NCBI GenBank assembly: GCA_000969725.1
Contig: JXSR01S017498.1
DNA from: Ophiothrix spiculata
Lineage: Eukaryota > Echinodermata > Ophiuroidea > Amphilepidida > Ophiotrichidae
Strand: one strand, 5' to 3'
Length of the DNA stretch: 21,502 nt
Shown here: piece by piece, positions 9,641-18,671 of the stretch
Layout: every line of letters begins with the position of its first letter
Position numbering within the stretch: the stretch's first letter is position 1
Made by a program: the position numbers and the translations under genes
The notes under the pieces: model-generated
What the model was told of the DNA's origin: nothing
The model's input: the letters and a program-made list of their open reading frames with translations, nothing else
Databases searched by the model: none

Positions 9641-9904
9641 CAGTAAAAAAAAGTTTCACCTCAAGTACGTTACAAGGTATGGTCATGAAATTTTGGGACA
9701 TGATACCTCTTGACATTGTCCACAAAAGTTATCGGATGAAAAAGTTTGTTCAATTTCTTAGAGTTATAAAGGGCAAGAGAAATGTCAAATTTTCAACTTT
9801 GCTCAATTTCAAAAATAAGGTGTCAAATTGATCATCATGAAGTAAACAGTCAAATTTACCATCCCAAATGGTCGTGCTCTGTGAGCACAAATGTCTCTAG
9901 TTCT

Positions 9905-10195
9905 AACTTGTCTTTGATAACCAATAAATTGCCTTTCCAATCATACCAAAATTATGCCTTTTTATTAATAGAAAAGATGACAGAAAAATTGATGAACAAT
10001 TTCATAGTACCTTAGACATACCACTTCCACCCTTGGCTAATTAATTTAACTAGTTATTAGGCTTAAATAATAACTTAATATGAGTTTTTTTCTTAATTTT
10101 TTGAAATGCTAGTAAATTATCTTGAAAATGATACCACAATTATGACATTTCATGGGATTATTGAAAAGATTTGACAAAATTTGATGCTTAAATCA
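9905..10195. repeat. Dispersed ~100-base repeat, copies 2 and 3
   Basis: Two diverged copies of the unit seen at 7945-8100 lie at 9905-10050 and 10115-10195. Both include a catacca/gatacca core, an attatg motif and an (a)aaaattgatg motif. Confidence 0.55.
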
Positions 10196-10434
10196 TTCTT
10201 AATGTAACAAATCCTCCTTTTTCAGATGCCCAAATTAAAAAGCCAATCTTGGATTTTTTGCTTATTGGGCCATACAGATATTTTTCTTAGCTGTAGAGTA
10301 AAATGAAATACATCCACATCCTTCTACTATAATAGTACATAAAGGTTGAAATTTTGATTTACAATATGGCCTTGAACATTATGTAGTGAAATATTCGGTC
10401 ATATCCTAAGTATGGCCTTGACAGTATTTGGAAT

Positions 10435-10503
10435 TAAGGATGTGTAGAATTCTGCTGTCAGTTTCAAATATAAGGATGTGTAGAATTCTGCTGTCAGTTT
10501 CAC
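10435..10503. repeat. Two-copy 36-base tandem repeat
   Basis: taaggatgtgtagaattctg followed by ctgtcagtttc is present at 10435 and again at 10471, nearly identical. Confidence 0.85.
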
Positions 10504-10910
10504 TTGAACTATAGTCAAACTTTTTATGACGATATGTCGATCATATCCAAAATTAGAAACGGAAGTTGTTTTGTTTTGTACTACCGTCCGTTTCCCCTAA
10601 ATTTTACCTGTAAATATTTCCCTGAAAATACTACTTATCCAATTATGAAACCATATACATATAGGAAGATGAGTAATATAGCCAGGTTGAGGTAAAGTAC
10701 CTGGGAAATCAAGTCCATTTTGTTAGTGTATGATTGCAATTGATACAAATCGAAAAACAGGATTATTGTTTTTAACTAGATGTTTTCCTGTTCAATATCT
10801 GAAACATGTTGTGTCCTTTTTAATTTGGCTTTCATAAATAGATAATGAACTATTCCAAAATATCATAACTGCAGTGTCCAGAAATTAGTGATTCACACCC
10901 ACTGTAATGT

Positions 10911-11376
10911 GTACTATCTAAACTCAATACTCCGTTCAGTTTGGGGGGGGGGGGGGTAGTCAGTACAAAAGTGGTTGTGGTTGTGAGAACATATTACAAA
11001 CATGTGTAGCAAATTAGGTCATAAGGTATGTCAGTTTTTTGTTTTTGTTTTTCAAAAAATTGACTATTGATGAGACTTTTTTTAATAAAACGGACCTGAT
11101 ATTGGGAATATTTTATAATTTATGACAAAACTCTCCAAAATTTCATCACATTGTTTTTATTTCTACCAAACGAGTTCCGGATAAAATTGAATTCCGCCCG
11201 TGTATCCATGATGAAAGTGTGAACTCAGTTTAAATCCGAAATCTTAAAGTACCTTTTTCAGTCACTACTTCATGCCTAAATATATTTAAATGGACCTTGA
11301 GAATCCAGGGTTTAAGGACCTTAGAGTACTGAGGGAAGGATTTTAGGGTGTTGGTTGATATGAGAGGAGTTTTGAA
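10911..11376. repeat. Diverged intronic duplication, copy 1
   Basis: Aligns with 11921-12368 in the same orientation over about 450 bases. Shared landmarks include a G-run, tagtcagtacaaaagtggtt, ctctccaaaat, catcacattgtttt, tctaccaaac, ggaccttag and a final atgagaggagttttg. It contains a run of 14 G at 10943-10956. Confidence 0.85.
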
Positions 11377-11471
11377 ATAACGTAAGCACAACATTGGAAT
11401 AAACCTCCAAATTATTGAGTAAAAATGTGTTTCTTACAATATCTGTAGACAAATCCCTTGTAAACACATTG

Positions 11472-11503
11472 TTTATCATATTTTATTTAAAAAATATGAT
11501 AAA
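11472..11503. repeat. Hairpin with 13-base perfect arms
   Basis: tttatcatatttt at 11472-11484 pairs with aaaatatgataaa at 11491-11503 around a six-base loop. It is AT-only apart from one pair and is located between the two duplication copies. Confidence 0.8.
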
Positions 11504-11920
11504 TTTCGGCACAATTATTGTAATTTTGAAGAAAACTGACACAATACCTAAAAAAAGCGTTTTACCATTTTTAAAAATTTGATGGTCAAGTCAAATGTGG
11601 TTAATAAGTACAAATACATTGTTACAAATAGACAAACACTAATAATTATCAGATATGGGCCGATGATTCCAAAATACAGTACCTTTTGAAGAGTCTCAGT
11701 CTGCTGAATATGGAGTAAAATATTGCACACTGCTCAGATATACAATTAAACATGACGCCATTTTGATTTTTTCCCAAGAGCAAAAATTTAGCAGGCCTCC
11801 TATTTATTATACTAGAAATATGTCTCTATCTAAAAATTGAAGTATTTCGTGTATACGATAAGGTCAGGGGTAAAATGATTTCTAGGCATCTTTTGAGGGT
11901 CTGGGTCCACGAGTAAATGT

Positions 11921-12368
11921 GTACTTATCTTAACTCAATACTCAGTTCAGCCCGGGGGAGGGGGGGGGGATAGTCAGTACAAAAGTGGTTGTAGGAACAT
12001 GCTGCAAACATGGGTAGCATATTATAGGCATATGGTATGTCAGTGTTTTTTGTTTTGTTTTGTTTTTCAAAAGTTGACAGTTGATGAGTCTTTATTTCAT
12101 CAAAACTTGCCTGATATTGAGAGTATTTTGTAATCTATGGCAAAACTCTCCAAAATGTCATCACATTGTTTTTGTTTCTACCAAACAAGTTCCAGATAAA
12201 TATGAATTCCGCCTGTATGTCCATGATAAATGTGTGAACTCATGTTAACCAAAATGTTAACCTAAATGTTAACGTACCTATGGAACTTGAAGGTGATCCA
12301 GGTTTTAAGGACCTTAGGGTAGTGAGGGAAGGGTTTTGGGGTGTTGGCTGGTATGAGAGGAGTTTTGT
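11921..12368. repeat. Diverged intronic duplication, copy 2
   Basis: This is the partner of 10911-11376, offset by about 1 kb, with substitutions and small indels throughout. The G-run here is interrupted (gggggagggggggggg, about 11954-11969). Confidence 0.85.
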
Positions 12369-13899
12369 TTCACTTTCAAAATGTATTTTTGGTGTCAGCA
12401 GTATCTATAGCAACTTGCTCTGAGCTAGGTACACACATTTATTTCCAAGAGTCTTAAAGTGTGGCTCGCACAACCAAAATTGCTTGTGGTATAATAACTA
12501 TCCCCTCAACCAATAATCTAAGATGGCCCCATCCATAGAGTTTACAAGGTGGTCAGATAGAATATGGTACATGGCAAGCACCCTATTCTCCTTTTAATTT
12601 TTTTGGATATAATACTTTTAAGTGGTCATTTTGATGACTTTTTTGATTTGATATTTTTATTTGGGCCATCATTGTCCTTCACAAGAGGTGTACTGGCCAT
12701 TCACTGATAATATTCCAATATCTTTGCGAATAAAAATGACTTGTGGAGGAACCACCCATTTATTAGTTTGGGATCATCATAAATGTTTACATTGAAAATC
12801 CAATATCTCTGTCACAGAGTAAGTAAGGTATATGCATCTGTAAATAATGACTTACAAAAGGGAGAAAGATGAAGTACCAGGGAGTACATGAATAAAGTAT
12901 ACTACCACTCAAAAATATTTCCACATGATCAAAAACATTCAGAAACTCTTTTTTTGTAATAAACAACCTTAACTCATCAAAGATTCATACTAGTATGGGT
13001 TACTTATCATTCAATATGAATAAATCGATAATCTACTATTGCCATAGAAATGGCTGATTTCATGGCCATATACAAATACACCACAAGCACAAATCTCATT
13101 AATATGTAACTTATAATTTTTTCATAACCTCAATATTACCTTGTAACCAGATACAATATTTTCAGATTGTAAGTTTTGAAACAAATGTGCAGAAATGTAT
13201 ATAAACTCAATTTTTTTTATGTGCAGACAAAACTACTTCAGTGCATTACACACTGTATTTTAATGCAATGAATGCAATTCAGATTACTTAGTTCGATACT
13301 TATACAATATAGACTCTGTCAAAAAATGATGAAAATCGGAAAAATGCCTTTCGAGATAGGGATGAATAAAAAAAATTGTGCGGAAATACTTTCGAGCAGG
13401 AGTGTACCGTAGGGACCCCACTGTGTTATAATATTTTGGGCACACATTTCAATGTCTGTTTTAAAATTTCTTTTGGTGTATATAAACCATTCACAGGGTC
13501 CTTCACAGGAAGTTATTTAATCATTTGATATGCATTAATGATATCCACACTCAACGGGACATATAAATGCATCACATAAATCCAAGTTCTAGTTGTTGAA
13601 AGTAGTTCATGAAAAATGGAAATTTATGATTTCTAACATATTAGGCTTTTAAAAAGATTAAGCATTTGGTATACTGAAGAGTCTTATTGTTTCTTAAGTT
13701 TTGAGTAATGACATTGCTTGAATTGATTCACATTTTTTCAATCAAAGTGTCACTTCTCAAAAATGACTATTTTACAGTTTCCTCTTTAAAAAAAAAGTTG
13801 CCAAAAAAGGGATGGATTTTTTTTATTTATCAAAATTTGTTGTCTTATTATTTGTAGTTGTTTGTTAATAATCCTTCTTTACATTCTTCATATTTTCAG
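12369..13899. other. Intron 1, 3' part, nothing recognised
   Basis: AT-rich non-coding sequence up to the acceptor of the microexon. No exon, long repeat or mobile-element end was identified. Confidence 0.6.
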
Positions 13900-13927
13900 G
13901 GTGTGAAAATCTATGCTGGACCAGCAT
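13900..13927 (+). CDS. Skeletor-like protein, 28-base microexon
   Basis: The acceptor cttcatattttcag ends at 13899 and the donor is GCAT|gtaagt at 13927/13928. The exon encodes GVKIYAGPA plus the first base (T) of the next codon. This matches the conserved VKIFAG-like strand that follows the GGY...E block in the family. It is the only open, phase-compatible link between the 2287 donor (phase 0) and the 14912 acceptor (phase 1) that I found. Both splice sites are strong, with a good pyrimidine tract and a consensus gtaagt, which fits the demands of such a short exon. The split codon joins to TAT (Tyr) with the next exon. Confidence 0.78.
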
Positions 13928-14306
13928 GTAAGTATATTAGCTCCCATGAAGGACTAGTATTCAGGGGAAATATCATGCTCAAAAATTCAAATATCATATC
14001 GAAAGGCATAACATTTTTGCAAAGTCAATTCTTTTAAGGTATTCCGTACGGCCGCATGAGTTGAAAATATAGTCCCTGCAGTGGCCCCTTGCATGTGCCC
14101 AATCATGCCAATAGGTGCTTGTAGGTATAGCTTCATTAGAAAATTACTTTCCCTTTTTTAAATTAATTTCAAAAGAAGTCCAGTTCAGCTAGAAAATGCC
14201 TTTTTATTTTTGGTTTTGCTATATTACTAAATATAACAAAATGTGTTTCAAAATCATTCTGCTTGCCATCTGGCTGATGCTTTAAAACCATAGATATGGT
14301 ACACAG

Positions 14307-14413
14307 GCACACAACCAAATGCCTGGATAAGAGGAATTATTGATAAATGTAAGATTAGTGGAGAAACAGACTGTTCTGACGAGTGCAGATATCTGAACCA
14401 CATTGCCAATTAG
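14307..14413 (+). CDS. Possible alternative terminal exon (cysteine-containing tail)
   Basis: Inside intron 2 an open stretch runs from a possible acceptor (gtacacag, ending at 14306) to TAG at 14411-14413. Its entry phase fits the donor of the microexon: T plus GC gives a Cys codon. The 35 residues start CTQPNAWIRGIIDKCKISG and continue to a C-SDE-C pair, with four Cys in total and a Trp. An AATAAA lies 39 bases after the stop. Splicing of the microexon to this exon would replace the rest of the domain and the hydrophobic tail with a short soluble ending. Against this, the pyrimidine tract is weak and an open run of this length can occur by chance. I do not recognise the sequence. Confidence 0.25.
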
Positions 14414-14451
14414 TTTATGTGTCACCCCTAAATGAATGTGTATTGATTCAA

Positions 14452-14457
14452 AATAAA
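14452..14457 (+). promoter_or_regulatory. AATAAA, possible intronic polyadenylation signal
   Basis: A canonical hexamer lies 39 bases downstream of the TAG at 14411 in intron 2. T/GT-containing sequence follows at about 14466-14515. It would serve only the alternative terminal exon. Confidence 0.25.
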
Positions 14458-14912
14458 ATTACTACTCTCTGTTCATGCTTGCAAAAAGCACCTTGTTATC
14501 ATGTTCTGATATTTCTTTAGATAAAAATCTGTTTTACAGAAGCAACACTATCACTCAAATAGTGAAATTAACACTCTCTGTATCATTGGCAGTTAATTGT
14601 TGCCGACTTTTACAACAAGAAAATATCCAATATTAACAAAAATGTTTTCTCATGCAAAATTGAGTCAATTTATGTCTGATATATACAATGTCTACCTCCA
14701 GACTTATCTCAAAATAAAATTATACTGAACTCATTCCAAAAAGAAAAAGCCTACCCCAATTGATTGCCAGCACAACCTTAAAAAATATTATGTTGAATAG
14801 AAGTTTAATCTGGTCTCTCAACAAAAATTATTGACTGTCTTATTCATCTCGTAATATTGTGAGTTTAGAATTCTAAGAAGTATTTTATTTTGTTATTCTC
14901 TTATCTATATAG

Positions 14913-15073
14913 ATGGCCCTCTTTGTGAATTGAAAGCCATAGATGACCCAGATAGTTTCAAGACCTTTGAGGATTTCAGCCGGCGTGGTCTATCTAAGAC
15001 ATGCGATTCCCATAATCCTGCTGTATTGGTATGGAAGCCTGACGGTGACACCCCTGATGTCCTCTACTATCAG
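14913..15073 (+). CDS. Skeletor-like protein, internal exon (C-terminal block, part 2)
   Basis: The acceptor ttatctatatag ends at 14912 and the donor is TAT CAG|gtaata at 15073/15074. The exon opens with AT, completing the TAT codon begun in the microexon. It then encodes 53 residues: GPLCELKAIDD, an acidic/aromatic helix-like stretch SFKTFEDFSRR, LSKTCDSHNPAVLVWKPD, and the family signature TPDVLYYQ. Two cysteines (in PLCEL and KTCDS) correspond to conserved cysteines of this segment in relatives and probably form a disulfide. The next intron begins directly after YYQ, and a piggyBac-like MITE starts only 48 bases into it. Confidence 0.87.
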
Positions 15074-15121
15074 GTAATATTGCATATACAGGAACCAAAA
15101 AAACAATAATATTTATCTTAA

Positions 15122-15723
15122 CCCTATTTAACGCGACCCTACGAATTTCATGCCATATGGCACAAAATTGCTTTTTCAGGCTGTAGCAACAATATGTAGA
15201 CATGTGAAATCAAATACTGTGCTCAGAATGGTTGATTTATGACCCCAAATAGAAATACATTCTTTACCCAATTTGTCTATTTTTAAAGCATGATTTAATG
15301 GCTTAAATGTAAGTGGCCTGAAACCATGAAATTTTGTCCAATTTTAGGCCAAAATTTAGCTCAAAAATTGAGACAAAAACTGTCATAAAATTATGAAATG
15401 TTTATCAAATGCAATAATTTTTGATTTGAAGAGATAGTTATACTGGCTTCCTCAATAGAACCTGAAAATATATACTTTTTGAACATAAGTAGCCAAAATA
15501 CTGGCTTAGATCTATGAAAAATTAGTTTTAAACAAGAAGCTCATTTGCATATGATTTGCATAATTGACAATAAATCCTCATTTTCAGAAAGCTGAACGTC
15601 CAAGCTATCCAGTGATGTGCCACTTCCAATACCATTACAAATGAGTCTCATTAAAAACATGCCATATAGTTGCTACTACCCAGTGCACATAATTCATGCC
15701 ATTTTGGGGCGGGTTAAATAGGG
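15122..15723. mobile_element. 602-base piggyBac-like MITE with TTAA target duplication
   Basis: TTAA lies at 15118-15121 and 15724-15727. Inside these, the left end ccctatttaacgcgaccc and the reverse complement of the right end ccctatttaacccgcccc match at 16 of 18 positions, and both arms carry catgcca further in. TTAA duplication with ends starting CCC/CCT is the hallmark of the piggyBac superfamily. The interior is AT-rich and has no transposase, so it is non-autonomous. It sits 48 bases inside intron 3. Confidence 0.82.
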
Positions 15724-15727
15724 TTAA

Positions 15728-17485
15728 GGTCATCCCAAACATAGGTATACATATTTGTTAATTTTGTTTTCTGAAAACTTATTTGTATTTATATTCATGA
15801 ACGCAAGTAAACTACACATTACACTGTTGAATCATCATGAATCAACTACAGTACGCTCCAGTATAAGGAGATACAGTGAGTTGTTGAATGCCATTTTGAC
15901 ATTATGTGCGTGCATTTACCCCATAACCTTAGTTGATTATAGGAACCCATCTAGCTCCACACAAATTCTGGAAAAAATTACAATAAACTTCTGGAAGATA
16001 TAATTTTTAGTAATTAAGCAAATACTTCCACATATGCTACATGATTGAGATCAGTTCGGGAAGGTCGTAATTCATTCACGGTAATGAATTTATTTACTCT
16101 AAAGGAATACCCATATGATAGAGTAAATGAATTCATTTAGCCTTAACTTTAAATCATATTTAGAGCAATCTATGAACATCAGAGAACATTTAAGAGCACT
16201 TACTTGTTGAATAGGTCCTGTTCTGCAAATTCAGCTATGACATTTTGAATTTTATCTGTAAAGTGGAAATTTGCCCGATGTGGAAAATTATGTTAATTTA
16301 GAATGAAAATTTTACACCTTTGTAAAAAAAATTATTTCAAGAGAAAATTCTGAATGAAAATGGCAACAAAAGTGTTGAAGTGTTTCTAGTGGTAAATTAC
16401 AATTTATATGGTCTATATCAGGGGTTAAATAAAATGTGCCACATAAATGAGAAAACTGTACGCTTAAGCGCAACATGCATACATTTTTTCAGTGTATTAT
16501 AATGTATTCTTGTTTTTTTAGAGAGCAATAGCACTAATCTGTAACCGTCAAAGTGCCAGATTTTGCGCGTTCACCACTAGATGAGAATCCCTGGTCTATA
16601 AGATACATATTCATAAACTCGGTAAACATTTTAGCCAATCAGAAGGCACCAATTTAAAATAGTATGCAAAGTACATCCAGGACTACATGAACAATTGTTG
16701 TGTATGAATTTATAAATTAATACATTTGCATTTTGCTAAATGTGATATCATCAATACACTTCACTCGGCCCCGACCATCTCTCAATGTGTGTATCAAAAT
16801 TCGTCCATTGATTTTGTCCCCTTTCACCTCCAGAATAATGTGCACATTTTTAATCTATAATTATCAAGAACTCCCAAATTAGTTCTTAATATTTAATTTG
16901 CATAATGATAACATTGATTTATTCAAAGCATTTGATGATTTTTATTTTCAATTTGGTGATCTATAGACCTTGTTTTAATTAAGCATGTTTTTGAATGAAG
17001 TCTTGAATGAAGATATATTATTGATGTTCTGCTGTAAATGGGTTAATGTGGGCTTCAGTTTTTAACTGCCCTGTTCGGCCAGGATTTTTTTCAAATAAAA
17101 AAATGAAATCCCTGCCTGTTGGTAATTTGTCTGATTGTTATTAATGTTCTAGTGTACGATGTGTATTTCTCCATTCCTTTAACTGCTATTGCTTATTGGA
17201 ATAAACCTTTTAGGAAATGAAGTGAAAGAAGCAGGCATATAAAGGACCTATTTTAGGACATCAATGCACTGTGTAGAAGTAGAATCCCAACTGTTTAATT
17301 TGACAATACATGCCCTGCTAAATTCATCGTTTTGACCAAAAATGAGAGGCAAGTTAAATTGGGAAATATTCATAAGCCTCATTTAGTGAGTCAGATTGTT
17401 TCTTTTAGACTACATACTTCTATTTTGACTTTAGCAAACTAATACATTTACATTACTCTTTTGATTTTAATTTCTTTCATTTCAG
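15728..17485. other. Intron 3, 3' part, with one hairpin
   Basis: Mostly featureless AT-rich sequence. A hairpin lies at 16083-16137: aatgaatttatttactct pairs with agagtaaatgaattcatt (one mismatch) around a 19-base loop. An open frame near 15755-16003 lacks any recognisable protein character. Confidence 0.6.
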
Positions 17486-17635
17486 TCTTACAATGAGAAA
17501 TACGTAGGCTGGAAGATTCGTGTGGTTGACCAAGGTCCTCCAGGGGGCGCAGCAAAAGAAAACGCTTACAGTACAACATTGCTTGCACTCTCATTGGTAA
17601 CCTGTTCTCTGCTGACATGGCTGATGATTAGGTGA
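17486..17635 (+). CDS. Skeletor-like protein, last coding exon with hydrophobic C-terminal tail
   Basis: The acceptor tttctttcatttcag ends at 17485 and the stop TGA is at 17633-17635. The exon encodes 49 residues. First comes SYNEKYVGWKIRVVDQ, the end of the conserved domain. A short linker rich in small residues (GPPGGAAKENA) follows. Then about 19 hydrophobic residues (YSTTLLALSLVTCSLLTWLM) end in I-R. A small-residue linker plus a hydrophobic run reaching almost to the C-terminus fits a GPI-attachment signal. A tail-anchored membrane segment is the alternative. In relatives, as I recall them, the first positions read C-x-x-H before a GWKI motif. Here the cysteine position is Ser and the histidine position is Glu. 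Confidence 0.87.
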   Translation, partial: SYNEKYVGWKIRVVDQGPPGGAAKENAYSTTLLALSLVTCSLLTWLMIR

Positions 17636-17650
17636 ACAATGTATTGAATT

Positions 17651-17740
17651 ATGTACAGAACTCTTGAAATATCATAGAAAAGTCTTTCCCATTCTGTTGC
17701 AATCTTATATACAGGTACAGATATATATTTTTAGAAATCA
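17651..17740. repeat. Dispersed repeat in the 3' region, copy 1 (others at 18014-18100 and 19645-19735)
   Basis: The core ctcttgaaatatcatagaaaagtctttcccattctg recurs as ctcctgaaatat...caaaagtctttgccattctg at 18027 and ctcctgaaatatcaaatggc...attctttt at 19658. All are on the same strand. Copies 1 and 2 flank the inverted repeat 17793-18021. Confidence 0.65.
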
Positions 17741-17792
17741 TTTACTTCCACAGATTATGTATACAGTAACTGTAATTGAAACAACTGAAGAC

Positions 17793-18021
17793 ATATTATA
17801 TATACCAAGGTTTGAGATCCAGAAGGCCGTATTTGCATGGGCTACAATCCCTACATGTAGAACAAAATGTTTAAGACCTGATGGTGCTCAAGGTAAATGA
17901 TCTATTACACCTGTGTATTAGATTATTTATCTGGAAAGACAAATTAGGTCTTAAAATCTTCTAGGGATTGTAGCCCATGCAAATACGGCCTTGTGGCTGT
18001 CAACTCTCAATATATATTATA
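17793..18021. repeat. Long inverted repeat (hairpin) just downstream of the stop codon
   Basis: aaggccgtatttgcatgggc at 17823 and its inverse gcccatgcaaatacggcctt ending at 17992 are exact. The match extends across ctacaatccct and, with mismatches, to agacct/aggtct near the loop, and outward through AT-rich sequence to about 17793 and 18021. The loop is about 66 bases. If it lies in the mature 3' UTR it would fold as a long RNA stem. Confidence 0.8.
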
Positions 18022-18220
18022 TAACTCCTGAAATATATCTTACAAAAGTCTTTGCCATTCTGTTTCAACCTATGTATTTCACAATAGAGTATTACTATGT
18101 TTCTTTTACAATGTAAATGATTTTGTAAATCAGCTATATAGTTATATTCAAATTATTAGAATGCAATATTGTACATCTGAAACTACTATGTCTATGCTTA
18201 TGCTTCTTTGATATGGTACT

Positions 18221-18661
18221 AAGGTTTCTGTCGACATGTGTTATGTCGACATACAGCATATCTCGAAATGTCAACAAAACTGGACAAGTAAAATGTTTAA
18301 AAAAACTTACGTTAAATTGTCAAGTTATGGCTGTTTTTAGCAGTTGAGCTTTTAAGTGTTGCATAAATGATTTAGTTGTTCGTCATTTACAACCGTTTTT
18401 AAAGTTATTGCGATGGTTCACAACAAAAAAGTTACAAAATATCAATTTCATATCATCCATATTGTTGTACGCAAAAATAACAAGCACATTACATAGTCTA
18501 AAACGGTTCATCATGGTCATAGGCCTAAAGTTTATCCAAACAATTTTGTTTATCCCGCTAAACCAACTCTGTGATATCATCTTTATGTTGACATAATGTT
18601 GATGACAACAACAAATTATTGCAACATGTCTACATGAAAAAACAGTCTCGACAGAAACCTT
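18221..18661. mobile_element. 441-base MITE with 14-base inverted ends and a 9-base target duplication
   Basis: aaggtttctgtcga at 18221-18234 is the exact inverse of tcgacagaaacctt at 18648-18661. Immediately outside, atatggtac occurs on both sides (18211-18219 and 18662-18670), with one extra base before the left end. Sub-terminal tgtcgaca/tgttgaca motifs repeat inside. A 9-base duplication is compatible with Mutator-like or Merlin-like families. No transposase is seen, and the minus-strand frame across it (18383-18784) does not resemble a known protein. Confidence 0.75.
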
Positions 18662-18671
18662 ATATGGTACC

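Larger units (their letters stand above)
2115..17635 (+). other. 3' part of a Skeletor-like gene (four coding exons, three introns)
   Basis: Four exons join without breaking frame: 2115-2287 (enters with two bases of a split codon, leaves in phase 0), 13900-13927 (0 to 1), 14913-15073 (1 to 0) and 17486-17635 (0 to stop TGA at 17633). All introns start GT (gtaagt, gtaagt, gtaata) and end AG. The product is about 169 residues and follows the order of conserved blocks known at the C-terminus of Skeletor/DM13-DOMON proteins: WYINGQLIP, VVRG, HGFYITND, GGYLV, VKIYAG, LCEL, TPDVLYYQ, GWKIRVVD. Drosophila Skeletor was described as a spindle-matrix protein, but family members with signal peptides and DOMON domains look extracellular or membrane-bound. 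The role here is unknown. The N-terminal exons must lie left of position 1, because the first exon seen opens inside a codon. Confidence 0.85.

Noticed and set aside
10504-10695. Open frame of 63 residues with plausible composition
   Set aside because: It starts at TTG rather than ATG, follows a 36-base tandem repeat, has no clear splice sites and no recognised domain. It could be an old repeat-derived fragment.
15755-16003. 82-residue + strand frame in intron 3
   Set aside because: There are no splice sites in a compatible phase, no recognised motif, and the composition is that of AT-rich intron.
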